Source of the DNA: Vibrio tubiashii
Lineage (GTDB): Bacteria > Pseudomonadota > Gammaproteobacteria > Enterobacterales > Vibrionaceae
Direction of reading: 5' to 3'
Assembly (NCBI RefSeq): GCF_028551255.1
Contig: NZ_CP117031.1
Span: forward strand, 186,001 to 250,000
DNA: 64,000 nt
The notes under the pieces are model-generated. The model was not told the DNA's origin. It searched no databases and was given only the letters and a program-made list of their open reading frames with translations. The translations under genes were made by a program, and so were the position numbers. Below, one piece after another: positions 44,073 through 53,299 of this stretch (positions are counted from its first letter, which is position 1; every line of letters starts with the position of its first letter).

Positions 44073-44885
44073 ATGACAAAACATATCAATGGCACGTCGG
44101 TGTGGCAGTTTTCGCCACTGGATAAGGATCAACTGATCCATGTGCAAACCAAACAAGTGAAGAAACTTAAGGGCCCGGAATGTCGCGTGCTTGAGGTTTT
44201 GCTCGCTCACCAGGGTCAGGTTGTCGCGAAGCACGATCTGCTTACCATGGCTTGGCCTGGACGCGTGGTCTCTGATGCGAGCCTGACTCAAAGTATTGCT
44301 CAGTTACGCTTGGCACTGGGCGACAATGGTAAAGATCAAGACGTGATTAAAACCGTGCCTTATCAAGGCTACCTGTTGTTTGATAACCTGATTGAACTTG
44401 TAGAATCAGACTCTGAGCGCTCAGAGCTGAGCGCGTCACCAGACTTAGCGTTGGGGCGAGAAGAAGCGCCGCTTGACCCGCCCATTGAGCCTCAAACCCG
44501 GTGGATCTCATGGGGAAAAAAAATCGCGGCTGGGCTGCTGCTGGTGATCGCAGCCATCCAAACTGCGGAAGCGGTCCATCGTTACACCTTTGCCTGGGAC
44601 GTGCAGTTGGATACATGGAAAACGGTCAATCGTGGCAGTACCACTTTTTTCTATCAGGATAGCCACGCCAGTCGCAAGCTCTATCACTATTTGAGTGCCA
44701 ACAGCGCGATTGCCAACGATCACCAGATCAGTCGTGTGCTCGTGTCGACAGGGGTACGCCACTACTACGTCGCCTGTGTGTACACGGATGCCCATACCGA
44801 TATGCAAAATGCCAAAAACCTCACCTTCGCGTTAGGTGAGCGGTTCCAATTCATTGGGGGTACGATCGATGATGTCTGCCGATAA
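44073..44885 (+). CDS. VtrA-like ToxR-family membrane regulator
   Basis: This 270-residue protein has a winged-helix DNA-binding domain (GPECRVLEVLLAHQGQVVAKHDLLTMAWPGRVVSDASLTQSIAQLR, about residues 33-85; KTVPYQGYLLF). A TM helix (about 149-169, AAGLLLVIAAIQTAEA) and a periplasmic domain of about 95 residues follow. This is the ToxR/VtrA architecture. The next gene overlaps it and looks like VtrC, so it is likely a VtrA homologue. In Vibrio parahaemolyticus VtrA/VtrC senses bile salts and turns on the T3SS2 regulator VtrB. No T3SS gene lies in this window. Confidence 0.82.
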   Translation: MTKHINGTSVWQFSPLDKDQLIHVQTKQVKKLKGPECRVLEVLLAHQGQVVAKHDLLTMAWPGRVVSDASLTQSIAQLRLALGDNGKDQDVIKTVPYQGYLLFDNLIELVESDSERSELSASPDLALGREEAPLDPPIEPQTRWISWGKKIAAGLLLVIAAIQTAEAVHRYTFAWDVQLDTWKTVNRGSTTFFYQDSHASRKLYHYLSANSAIANDHQISRVLVSTGVRHYYVACVYTDAHTDMQNAKNLTFALGERFQFIGGTIDDVCR

Positions 44886-45354
44886 CGGGCTCAAATTGTC
44901 CCTGTTGCTGGCGTTGCTCACCACCCTGGCAAACGTGACTCTGAAAGTTCGCGATCGCCCGGCCTTCATGGATGGAGAGAGCAGTCAGCTGTATTACAGC
45001 AACAGTGCCAACTACCGACCTAATGGCGAGGTGTATTACATTGAAGACTTTCATACACTTGATGCTCAGATGTTTTTTCGCAATAAATCCTACACCAGCC
45101 GGATGATCGCGGGTGAAGACAAAGCCATTCATTTCAGCTACCTAGCCGAGTTTTACAGTCACAACCTGGTTCAGTTTTCTCAGTTTTCATTGGACAGTGG
45201 GCTGCCTGGGGTACAAAAAGTGGTCGATGTCGAAGCCCATGCGTTAGGCCGGCTAACCAGTGAGACTTTGCAGATCATCCATCAACAAGGTCCGGTGCTG
45301 TGTTACATGAAGCTATTGGAAGGCAGCGTCAAATGTGTGGTGCGAAGAAAGTAA
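44869..45354 (+). CDS. VtrC-like periplasmic partner
   Basis: The ATG at 44869 overlaps the end of the VtrA-like gene by 17 nt and gives 161 residues, the length of V. parahaemolyticus VtrC. An N-terminal TM helix (LKLSLLLALLTTLANVTL) precedes a beta-rich domain (YYIEDFHTLDAQMFFRNKSYTSRMI; EFYSHNLVQFSQFSLDSG) and ends CYMKLLEGSVKCVV with two Cys. VtrC forms a lipocalin-like barrel with VtrA that binds bile salts. Here the family link is by position, overlap, topology and length rather than sequence identity. Confidence 0.78.
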   Translation: MMSADNGLKLSLLLALLTTLANVTLKVRDRPAFMDGESSQLYYSNSANYRPNGEVYYIEDFHTLDAQMFFRNKSYTSRMIAGEDKAIHFSYLAEFYSHNLVQFSQFSLDSGLPGVQKVVDVEAHALGRLTSETLQIIHQQGPVLCYMKLLEGSVKCVVRRK

Positions 45355-45539
45355 CAATCTGCCTTGTGGCTTCTTCAAATCTCAATTGATAGCCATTCAA
45401 ATTGGAACGGGTGTTTCCTGGTTGTCACGCGTCGTAACATGACCCTCTGATCGCATGGAGAGCGTGGTAAAGGGGAGGCGTTCGACGGCCTCATGCTTTG
45501 CCTTCTTCGCGATAAAACTCGTTGAGTAGAGGGCACAAT

Positions 45540-46337
45540 ATGAGCACAAGTGGGCAAGGGATATGGGGATTCACGCCTCTCGACAAAGTGCAACTGACGC
45601 ACGCGCGCACCCAACACACGAAAAAACTTAACGGTCCGGAGTGTCGCTTGCTGACTGTCTTGCTGGCCAATCAGGGAAAGGTGGTGTCCAAGCAAGAATT
45701 GATGACCAAAGTGTGGCCCAACCGGGTGGTCTCCGAGGGCAGCTTAACCCAGAGTATCGCCCAATTACGGTTAGCGTTTGGCGACAGCGGTAAGGAACAA
45801 AAATACATCAAGACCGTGCCTCAACAGGGGTACCTGCTGTTCGCGAATGTGGTCGAGTTGGTCGAGCGTCCTCATGCGTCCACCCCTGTCACGGCCTATC
45901 TCGGTGCGGCGAAACCCCACCCCGATGTGGGGCAAAGGGAGACGAAACTGCCTCACCGCTTGGGGGGCGTGAAAGGGCTTCTTGTGATGGTGTTGATGTT
46001 GGTGACCGGTATTCAAACGGCCGATGTGGTCCATCGGTACACATTCGCTTGGGGTGTGGCAAAACCAACCTGGCAGCATGCTGACCATCTTGACACCACC
46101 TATTTTTACCAAGACGAGCCCGCCAGTCGTCAGCTCTATCACTACTTACGTGATCCAACCACGGGCTTACAGAACGGGCCTATCCACCAGTTACTGATTG
46201 CGGCGACGCGCCACCATTATAATGTGTCTTGCGTGTACGGGGACGTAAACCAAGCCAAGAATCTGACCTTTGTACTGGGTGAGCGGTTTGACGTCATTGC
46301 GACCCACGTTGACCGTGCCTGCCGCTCAGCTCGTTGA
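45540..46337 (+). CDS. Second VtrA-like ToxR-family membrane regulator
   Basis: The ATG at 45540 after AGAGGG gives 265 residues. It is a paralogue of the protein at 44073: shared blocks include KKLNGPECRLL, LTQSIAQLRLAFGDSGK, IKTVPQQGYLLF, TADVVHRYTFAWGV (in the TM/periplasm junction), FYQDEPASRQLYHYL and AKNLTFVLGERF. The TM helix is near residues 146-166. Unlike its twin, no VtrC-like gene overlaps it; the next gene starts 132 bp later and is unrelated. It may share the upstream VtrC partner, or act alone. Confidence 0.82.
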   Translation: MSTSGQGIWGFTPLDKVQLTHARTQHTKKLNGPECRLLTVLLANQGKVVSKQELMTKVWPNRVVSEGSLTQSIAQLRLAFGDSGKEQKYIKTVPQQGYLLFANVVELVERPHASTPVTAYLGAAKPHPDVGQRETKLPHRLGGVKGLLVMVLMLVTGIQTADVVHRYTFAWGVAKPTWQHADHLDTTYFYQDEPASRQLYHYLRDPTTGLQNGPIHQLLIAATRHHYNVSCVYGDVNQAKNLTFVLGERFDVIATHVDRACRSAR

Positions 46338-46469
46338 AGCTGATATTCAATTAATATTTGAGAAAAATTCAATTATTAGCCTGTTTTTAGTCTCAAACGC
46401 CACACGTATGATCGGCAGACATTCACAAGGAGCCCAAACGATGCGTGCGGGCGTACAGAGAGGTTCAAG

Positions 46470-47552
46470 ATGAACAGGCTGAAAATAGGGATTGCCCTAA
46501 TGGCGGCGATGGGAGCCCATGCGACTCAGGCGAGCGAGTTAGAGGTGGTGGCGGAGTTAAATGGTACACGACCTGGCAACCTGACCGTCACAGAACAAGG
46601 ACGCGTCATCATGTCCATGCACCCACTGGAAAACCCAAAATATCGGGTAATGGAATTGCTCGACGACGGCACAACACGCGCCTTTCCGACCGAAGACTGG
46701 GCCGATGGCCCTGAGCTTGGCGAAGTCGGCCTGTCGTCAGTCATTGGCATTGACAGCACCAAAGACGGGACGGTTTGGATGTTGGACATGGGCAGTGCCA
46801 GCGCGCCTGCTCAGATTGTCGCTTGGGACAGTGTGAATCACGAGCTTGCTCAGCGCATTACGCTCAGTCCTTCCGTGATGGTGGAGAATTCATTCTTCCA
46901 GGATTTCGCCCTCGATACCCAACGCAATCGAATGTACATTGCTGACACCACGTTAGGCAACATCGTTGGGGAGGCGGCACCAGCATTTGTGGTGGTGGAC
47001 CTCAACACGGGTCAGGCGCGGCGTGTGCTTGAATCGCATAAAGCGTTGATGGCACCGCTTCACCAAGTCAGCATTGACGGTTCACCGTTGGCGACCAAGC
47101 GCCAAGATGGACAAGCACAACCTGTGTATCTCGGCCTCAACCCCATCACGATCGATGCGAACAATGAGTGGGTCTACTTTGGGACCGTCAACGGCAGTGC
47201 GATCTACCGCCTACCTGCTGCCGCCTTGGCAGACCCTAAAGTGGCGCCCGATCAGCTTGCCCAAACCATCGAGTTTTATAGCGAAAAACGACCGAGCGAC
47301 GGTATGGTCATGGCGGAAAATGGGCGGATCTATGTGGGGGATCTGGAGAAAAATGCCATCGGAGTGGCCGACGAATCTGGCTATCGCTTGCTCGCCCAAG
47401 ATGATCAGTTGCTCAACTGGGTGGACGGTTTTGCGTTAGGTAAAGGTTATTTGTACCTCACGCAAAATGCGTTGCATCTGCATCCCGTCATGAATGAGGG
47501 CGAGGAAGAAGCAACCAAGCCTTATCGCATTGTGCGCCTCAAACTTGAGTGA
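46470..47552 (+). CDS. Exported MRJP/Yellow-family protein
   Basis: This 360-residue protein has a signal peptide (IGIALMAAMGAHATQA). The mature part has the beta-propeller features of the major royal jelly/Yellow family (PF03022): RPGNLTVTEQGRVIMSMHP, SVIGIDSTKDGTVWMLDMG, DFALDTQRNRMYIADTT, LNPITIDANNEWVYFGTVNG, and NGRIYVGDLEKNAIGV. Bacterial members are periplasmic or secreted and of unknown activity, with a possible link to lactonase-like propellers. The next gene follows by 76 bp on the same strand. Confidence 0.88.
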   Translation: MNRLKIGIALMAAMGAHATQASELEVVAELNGTRPGNLTVTEQGRVIMSMHPLENPKYRVMELLDDGTTRAFPTEDWADGPELGEVGLSSVIGIDSTKDGTVWMLDMGSASAPAQIVAWDSVNHELAQRITLSPSVMVENSFFQDFALDTQRNRMYIADTTLGNIVGEAAPAFVVVDLNTGQARRVLESHKALMAPLHQVSIDGSPLATKRQDGQAQPVYLGLNPITIDANNEWVYFGTVNGSAIYRLPAAALADPKVAPDQLAQTIEFYSEKRPSDGMVMAENGRIYVGDLEKNAIGVADESGYRLLAQDDQLLNWVDGFALGKGYLYLTQNALHLHPVMNEGEEEATKPYRIVRLKLE

Positions 47553-47628
47553 TGTGCATTGTACGTCTTCGCTGTGGCGGTGCGGGCATCGCCACGATCC
47601 AAAAGGGTATCTCTAGAGAGGAAAACGA

Positions 47629-48411
47629 ATGCCACAATCAATCACAATGGGAGTCACGGATCTCTCTTTTCACCGAGTTACGGCTTCACTGGTTCGTCAT
47701 GTGTTGGTCGATATGGGGTTTGAGGTCGATCGCGTGTACGCACCGCATCAGGAAAATTTTGCCCAGTTGGCCTCGGGGGCAATCGACATGTTGAGCTCGG
47801 CGTGGCTGCCATCGAGCCATGGCGTGTACAAAAGTCAAGTTGAAGCCACGGTGCCACTACTGGAGCTTGGCCTTCATTATGAACCGTATGCGCTGTGGGG
47901 GGTGCCCGATTACGTGCCAGTTGATCAGGTTGCCAGTGTCGAGGATTTGCTGAAGCCGGACGTGCGAGCAAAAATGAGCCGAGATATTCAAGGCATCAAT
48001 CCAGGCGCAGGGATCACGCGTTTTTCAATCCATATGATGGTGGCGTACGGTCTTGAAGAAGTGGGTTACCGCTTTCATACCGGCAGTGAGGAAGCGTGCT
48101 TTGAAGCCTTTGAACAGGCGGTAGAACACCAACAATGGGTAGTGGTACCGCTGTGGCAACCTCAATTTTTACACCATAAGTATCGCATCCGTGACTTGGA
48201 CGATCCCAAAGGGTTGCTGGGCGGTGTGGATCGCGCTGTGCTGCTACTGCGTGACGATCGTCGTGTTCGGTTTACACCAGAGCAATTGGCGCGACTCGAT
48301 GCGCTTCGTTTCTCGAACACCATTATCGCCGAGCTCGACCACCAGGTTCAACGAGAGGGGCAATGCTTAGATGCCGTGACACGCGCATGGCTGGATACGC
48401 ACCCATTCTAG
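47629..48411 (+). CDS. OpuAC-type substrate-binding protein without signal peptide
   Basis: This 260-residue protein starts after GAGAGGAAAA and has the glycine-betaine-binding (OpuAC) layout: ITMGVTDLSFHRVTASLVRHVLVDMGFEVDR, FAQLASGAIDMLSSAWLPSSHGVY, and GINPGAGITRFSIHMM. Members usually live in the periplasm or on a membrane anchor, but no signal or TM segment is visible here. No permease or ATPase gene is adjacent. It may act as a cytoplasmic sensor or ligand-binding enzyme relative. The preceding MRJP gene may be co-expressed. Confidence 0.87.
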   Translation: MPQSITMGVTDLSFHRVTASLVRHVLVDMGFEVDRVYAPHQENFAQLASGAIDMLSSAWLPSSHGVYKSQVEATVPLLELGLHYEPYALWGVPDYVPVDQVASVEDLLKPDVRAKMSRDIQGINPGAGITRFSIHMMVAYGLEEVGYRFHTGSEEACFEAFEQAVEHQQWVVVPLWQPQFLHHKYRIRDLDDPKGLLGGVDRAVLLLRDDRRVRFTPEQLARLDALRFSNTIIAELDHQVQREGQCLDAVTRAWLDTHPF

Positions 48412-48430
48412 CCCGGTCGACTTGGCGCGC

Positions 48431-49354
48431 TTAGCTCGGGATAAGCTGGCGCGCGGCGAGCGCGGAAAGTAACGCCTGAGTGCGGGTTTTGAGATAATCG
48501 CGCAGCAGGCGGACGGTCGGCGTGATGGATTGACGGCTGGGGCACACCAACCACAACTCTGTTGGGGTCGGCGTATAGTCGGGCATCACACTGATCACGC
48601 GTTGACTGAGTAAATCGTCTGCCATATCGAGGCACGATTTGATGGCCATACCATACCCCGACACACACCAACGTCGCACCAGATCGCCGTCATTTGAGAT
48701 CCGATCCCCCTGCAGTTTGGCCTTGATGGTGTGCTCGCCATGGACAAACTGCCACTCCTCTTGGACCACATCGTTGAGCTGATAGCACAAGCCGTTGTGC
48801 GCCGCCAACTGGTGAGGGTGTGAAGGGGTGCCATGCGTGTCGAGGTAGGCGGGCGCCGCGCAGAGCAAACGCGGCACATCGCAGATTTTAAAACCATACA
48901 GATGGCTTTCGGTCGGTGAACCGTAGCGCAACGCCATATCGATGGCATCGCGATAGAAATCGATGTTGCTGTCGCTGATATTGCTGCGCAGCGTGAGATT
49001 GGGGTGTTGGCCAAGGAACTCATCGAGCCAAGGGGTGACCACGTTTCGACCCAGATCAGAAGACAACGCAATACGCATTTCTCCCCCCAGCTCAGCCAAA
49101 TCGGCCTGAATATTGAGTCGCGCACTATCGAGTAACTGCAGCGCTTGCTGGCACTGAGGCAGGTAGCGTTCGCCTGCGGGTGACAGGCGCAATTGGCGGG
49201 TCGAACGGATAAACAGCTCTAGGCCAAGGTTTTTCTCTACGCGTTTGAGCGCGGCACTCGCGGTCGCGACTTGCATGTCTAGGCTATTGGCGGCGGCGGT
49301 GATACTGCGAAGCTCGGCGACTTTTATCACGACAAGCAGATCGTTGAGCAACAT
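48431..49354 (-). CDS. LysR family transcriptional regulator
   Basis: This 307-residue protein has an N-terminal winged HTH (LVVIKVAELRSITAAANSLDMQVATASAALKRVEKNLGLELFIRSTRQLRLSPAGE) and a LysR substrate-binding domain (DLAELGGEMRIALSSDLGRNVVTPWL; MALRYGSPTESHLYGFKICDVPRLLCAAPAYL). The start codon lies 4 bp after the stop of the PaaI-type gene, so the two form an operon. Effector and targets are unknown. Confidence 0.93.
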   Translation of the reverse strand: MLLNDLLVVIKVAELRSITAAANSLDMQVATASAALKRVEKNLGLELFIRSTRQLRLSPAGERYLPQCQQALQLLDSARLNIQADLAELGGEMRIALSSDLGRNVVTPWLDEFLGQHPNLTLRSNISDSNIDFYRDAIDMALRYGSPTESHLYGFKICDVPRLLCAAPAYLDTHGTPSHPHQLAAHNGLCYQLNDVVQEEWQFVHGEHTIKAKLQGDRISNDGDLVRRWCVSGYGMAIKSCLDMADDLLSQRVISVMPDYTPTPTELWLVCPSRQSITPTVRLLRDYLKTRTQALLSALAARQLIPS

Positions 49355-49358
49355 AAAT

Positions 49359-49835
49359 TCAATCCATGTTTGATAATGTATTCATTATTATCCTTTTTTT
49401 GTTCGTACCACAAGCGGTCTCACTATGGTGAGAGGAGGGGAGGGTCATAAATTGGCTACTGGCTGTCGAACATACGGTGTTGCCTTGAGTGATCTGACTG
49501 TGTAACCAGTGAACGCTTCGGCGGCTCTTGACCCACCGAGCCTGGATGTCTATCGCTTGTCCCAAATGGATTGGCTGGTGAAAACGGGTCGCTAAGTGGA
49601 CAGTCATGGCATGCACGCGGCGCAGGTAAAGGCAGTGCAACATCGCACTGTCATGCAAGGCACTGATCAGTCCTCCTTGCATGAGACCATCGTAGCCTTC
49701 GACCTGATGGTTTGGGATCAGCGTGGCTTGAACGGCGTCATCATTCACGGCGTGAAACTGGATAGGCCGATCAGAAAAAAAAGCCTGATGACAGACTTGG
49801 CAACGCCGATGGTCGGCTGGACGTAAAGTGTGCAT
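49359..49835 (-). CDS. PaaI-type hotdog thioesterase
   Basis: This 158-residue protein has the hotdog features of PaaI thioesterases: an N-terminal C-x2-C (RRCQVCHQAF), GYDGLMQGGLISALHDSAMLHCLY with the active-site-like Gly-Gly and Asp, and VHLATRFHQPIHLGQAIDIQARWVK. Such enzymes hydrolyse acyl-CoA or aryl-CoA thioesters in the cytoplasm. It starts after AGAGGGA. The Cys pair near the start is uncommon in the family and may bind a metal. It is the first gene of a two-gene unit with the LysR regulator. Confidence 0.85.
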   Translation of the reverse strand: MHTLRPADHRRCQVCHQAFFSDRPIQFHAVNDDAVQATLIPNHQVEGYDGLMQGGLISALHDSAMLHCLYLRRVHAMTVHLATRFHQPIHLGQAIDIQARWVKSRRSVHWLHSQITQGNTVCSTASSQFMTLPSSHHSETACGTNKKRIIMNTLSNMD

Positions 49836-50053
49836 AGTATCCCTCTGGTTAGGTTCCTCATACGCGGGCGCGTGTGCGCCCGCGGCGTTCTTTTATACAA
49901 GGTCACTATAAAAGGGGTAATTGGCATATGCTAAATATTGCGGTGGAAACTAAGGTTTCAACAGTTCGGGGTGGCGCTTCGCCCACGCGGACACCGTTTC
50001 AAGAAAGCGGGGCCGGGTGGGCCTGCGCTTTTTGATCTTATCGGGTCTCATGC

Positions 50054-50455
50054 CTATCTCGCGTCTTGCTGCCATGCGATCACGCCTCCTATGCTGTACG
50101 CCACAATATCAAGCCAATCGAATGTGGTTCCGATGACCCACGACCAGGCCGATCCCAGATTGAGTAATGTGGCCAACTGATACCACTGCCCCAACTCCAC
50201 CAGATAAGCGACCGTTACCGCGATCAGGGCAAGTCTCTTAGGGGAGAGCGCCAAGACGGCAGCCAATGTGGTGTAGAGCCAGATCACCACAAGTGCATCG
50301 CCAACGGTTGGGCGAATCACTGGATCTCGCAGACCCCATGCGATGAGCCACAAAAGCAACAAGCACGCCAGACTTCTGATGGCGTATTGCGGTGACCAGC
50401 GCCAGAGAGGGCGCCAGTCAACCTCCACCGGGGGCGTTGAGTTAGCTTCGCTCAT
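50054..50455 (-). CDS. DUF2809 family membrane protein
   Basis: The ATG at 50455 overlaps the end of the creD-like gene by 14 nt and gives 133 residues; a longer frame to 50503 would overlap more. Three or four hydrophobic segments (SLACLLLLWLIAWGL; VVIWLYTTLAAVLALS; LALIAVTVAYLVELGQWY; IVAYSIGGVIAW) and the patterns GDALVVIW and FDWLDIVAYSIGG fit the DUF2809 family of small inner-membrane proteins. The function is unknown. It is the last gene of the cre unit. Confidence 0.86.
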   Translation of the reverse strand: MSEANSTPPVEVDWRPLWRWSPQYAIRSLACLLLLWLIAWGLRDPVIRPTVGDALVVIWLYTTLAAVLALSPKRLALIAVTVAYLVELGQWYQLATLLNLGSAWSWVIGTTFDWLDIVAYSIGGVIAWQQDAR

Positions 50456-51779
50456 GGTCAACGTCCGAGTGAGGGCGGGCAGGGTGACGACGATACCAGT
50501 CAATATGACGGGTGAGGATCATGACGAAACTCAAGATGGTAAAGCACAGCAGTGTGCCCATCAGCAGCGCGTAACTTTCCGCTTGCAACAGCCCAAACAG
50601 CAGGCCATACAAAAGCAATAACCCCCCACCGAATATCACGCCATGCGCACGGCGCTGCAACATCCCCGTGACATAGACACTCAGTAAGCTTGTGGAGGCC
50701 AACGCCGATAGCCCATAGGCCCAGTTAAAGCCAAGGTGCTCACTCATCGAGATGAGCAGCAAGTAGAACAACGCAAGTGCGAGGCCGACAAAGCCGTATT
50801 GCACCGGATGCACGGGACGAGCTTGAAACAGCTCGAGCAGAAAGAAACTGGCAAAGACTAACGTGATCACCAGTAATGAATAGTTCGTCGCGCGGTGAGA
50901 TTTGAGGTAGTGGTCGACCGGATCGATCAAGTCGACGCCCATCTGTCGTTGCTCCAGTTCGTAACATTGGTGGTCACCGGTAAGGCAGTTGCGCAGCAAT
51001 TGAGCCATGTTGGTTGAGAAATTATTGCTCTGCCACTGAGCCTCAAACCCCGACTCTGCCACTTGGGCGGTGACAGGCAGATAATCGCCAATGAAACTGG
51101 GATGGGGCCAAGATGAACGCAGCTCAACACGGGATTGGTCACCAATCGGTGCGACCTGAAGTTTCCCCATTCCTTGTAACAGAAACTGGAGGTCGAACGT
51201 CAGGGGTTGGTGGGTATCGAGCTGTGCGAGATCCAGAGGCTGATGAAAGCCTTGTGAGATGGCGCTGAGCCCAGTCCCAGGGAAGACCTCTATCGCATGG
51301 TTGGCGACACGCATATCGCCCAGCGTCATCAAGCCTCGACTGTCTTCTATACCGACCACTAATCGAATGTCGTTGATATCATGGCCTCGCAACGCGTCAA
51401 GCTCCGACAGGTCAAAGTGGCCGGTCAAACGGGTCTGAGCATGATACAGACGCGCACGATAGATACCGCGGTATTTCTCAAAACTGTCGAGCTCAGCGCC
51501 GAGATTAAAGGTATCGGGCAATAAAACGTGTTGGCGCTCGGTGACGTGCAGAGTCTCATTGTGAAAACGGCTCTCAGTATAAGTGATGTGGATAAAAGGC
51601 CCAATAATACGCTGCGGGCCGCTGCTGCTACGGGCGATATCACTGCGCACGGTGTCTTGACGTAGGGTACGCTCGGAAATCAGGCCGCTGACCATCGACA
51701 GCGGGATTTGCAGTAGTAGGAACAGCAACAGCACCAATGCGAATTTGAGGCCGAGCGGGTGGTTGAGGATGTGTTTCAT
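50442..51779 (-). CDS. creD: CreD inner membrane protein
   Basis: This 445-residue protein has an N-terminal TM, a large periplasmic domain and at least five C-terminal TM helices. Family blocks visible are LLLFLLLQIPLSMVSGLISERTLRQDTV, SGPQRIIGPFIHI, FGFVGLALALFYLLLISMSEHLGFNWAYGLSA (in the form YGFVGL...), and SLLSVYVTGML. CreD is the main target gene of the CreBC two-component system and affects envelope integrity and beta-lactam response in some bacteria. It follows the kinase gene on the same strand, 75 bp after its stop. Confidence 0.92.
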   Translation of the reverse strand: MKHILNHPLGLKFALVLLLFLLLQIPLSMVSGLISERTLRQDTVRSDIARSSSGPQRIIGPFIHITYTESRFHNETLHVTERQHVLLPDTFNLGAELDSFEKYRGIYRARLYHAQTRLTGHFDLSELDALRGHDINDIRLVVGIEDSRGLMTLGDMRVANHAIEVFPGTGLSAISQGFHQPLDLAQLDTHQPLTFDLQFLLQGMGKLQVAPIGDQSRVELRSSWPHPSFIGDYLPVTAQVAESGFEAQWQSNNFSTNMAQLLRNCLTGDHQCYELEQRQMGVDLIDPVDHYLKSHRATNYSLLVITLVFASFFLLELFQARPVHPVQYGFVGLALALFYLLLISMSEHLGFNWAYGLSALASTSLLSVYVTGMLQRRAHGVIFGGGLLLLYGLLFGLLQAESYALLMGTLLCFTILSFVMILTRHIDWYRRHPARPHSDVDHERS

Positions 51780-51853
51780 CGTATCTTCTCCTTAGCTGAA
51801 GACACCACGTTACCTCAGGGATATGGAGACAGAATGGAGCGAATGTGGAGTTT

Positions 51854-53299
51854 TTATGGAGTTGGCATTGTGAGAGTGACTTTGACCCCGTGCTCTACAT
51901 TGCTGATTGTCAGCGTTCCTTGATGGAGCTTCATCACTTGTTCGACAAAATTCAGGCCCAATCCGGTGCTTTTGACCCCATTGCTGCGCGCGAGTGAATA
52001 AAAGCGTTCGGTGAGGCGAGGCAGGGCGTAAGCCGGGATAGGTGGGCCACTATTGAAAATAGACAGCGCAAGCTGTCCCGGGCTTCGCTGGGCTTGCCAT
52101 ACAATCTCGCCCTGTGGGGCAACAAAGTCGAGGGCGTTGTCCATCAAGTTAAACAGCGCTTGCTGAAGCAAAAACGGATCACCAAGACAGGTGTCGTCGG
52201 GTGAGATGAGGCAGTCGCAACGAACCGCAAGATGACTTAACCGAGCGTCTGCGGAGGCCGTGACGTTAACCACCATGTCTCGCAAAGCGATTGACTCGAC
52301 GCTCTCCAACGCGGGTTGCTTTTCAAGGCGAGCCAGCTCCAATAACTTGTCGATGAGGGACTGCATTCGTTCGCTTTCGCGTTCAATGTTGCGGGCAAAG
52401 CGGGTGACCCTGTCACCGTCAAGCGAGGTCTGTAAGATCTCACTGGCGCCCTTAATGGCCGACAACGGGCTTTTCAGTTCGTGAGTCAGCGTCTGTACAT
52501 AGTCTTCAACGTACTGCTTGCCATCGAGTTGATTGCGCATTGTCTCCAAGGCATCACTCAGCGTGCCGTATTCATAAAAGACTCGAAAGGTGGGTTTCGG
52601 GATCTTGTCCCCCTGGCCCATTTTGGTCGCGTAGTCTTCGAGTTTATGCAAAGCGGTGTGAATACGCCAAGCGAACAACGCACCTGCGACCAAAACAAGG
52701 CCACTCATCCACACTAGCCAAAACCAAACATTGCGCTTGGACAAGTCGATGAAGGGCTGAACCGAACGATTGGACTTAGCCACGGTGACACTGCCAATGA
52801 TCTGGCCATCTGAATAGATTGGCGCGGCAACGTGCATGACCGTGGAAGAGGGGTCATTGGGATCTTCGATGGTACTGCGTGCGCCATACTGGCCGCGCAA
52901 GGTTAGGTAAACGTCGTTCCATTGCGAGTAATCCTGACCAATATCTTGTTGCCACGAGTCAGCGATCACGATGCCATGCTGATCGGTAATGTAGATACGA
53001 TGATTGATGGCTTTCTTACCAATTTCCCAAATGCGAGCTTGAGGTTCACGTTGACCGTAAGCGCGGAGTAGAGCCGCAAATCGACTTTGTGACAATTGGT
53101 GATTGGCGACGTCCTCTTCCGCCAGTACCGCCAACAAGTTGGCCATATCCACCAACGTCTCTTCGGTGGTTTGACGGACGGTGGGTTTGAGTTCTTGGAT
53201 CACCGTTTGGCTGACGGTGTACGCGGTGATCCCGACCAAAATGAAATAGAGCGCAAACAGTCTCAGCCCTAGCGGGATCCTTGGCCAGCGTCGCATCAT
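51854..53299 (-). CDS. creC: CreC-type sensor histidine kinase
   Basis: This 481-residue protein has a first TM (about 12-28), a periplasmic sensor domain (HRIYITDQHGIVIADSW; VAAPIYSDGQIIGSV), a second TM near residues 188-208, HAMP-like linker, H-box THELKSPLSAIKGASEIL, N-box LFNLMDNALDFV and G-box GVKSTGLGLNFVEQVM. It starts with an ATGA overlap with the response regulator gene. CreC responds to growth or envelope conditions and phosphorylates CreB. Confidence 0.93.
   Translation of the reverse strand: MMRRWPRIPLGLRLFALYFILVGITAYTVSQTVIQELKPTVRQTTEETLVDMANLLAVLAEEDVANHQLSQSRFAALLRAYGQREPQARIWEIGKKAINHRIYITDQHGIVIADSWQQDIGQDYSQWNDVYLTLRGQYGARSTIEDPNDPSSTVMHVAAPIYSDGQIIGSVTVAKSNRSVQPFIDLSKRNVWFWLVWMSGLVLVAGALFAWRIHTALHKLEDYATKMGQGDKIPKPTFRVFYEYGTLSDALETMRNQLDGKQYVEDYVQTLTHELKSPLSAIKGASEILQTSLDGDRVTRFARNIERESERMQSLIDKLLELARLEKQPALESVESIALRDMVVNVTASADARLSHLAVRCDCLISPDDTCLGDPFLLQQALFNLMDNALDFVAPQGEIVWQAQRSPGQLALSIFNSGPPIPAYALPRLTERFYSLARSNGVKSTGLGLNFVEQVMKLHQGTLTISNVEHGVKVTLTMPTP

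Noticed and set aside
45375..45695. 106-codon minus-strand frame between the VtrA-like genes
   Set aside because: It overlaps the start of the second VtrA-like gene in antisense and has no family features.
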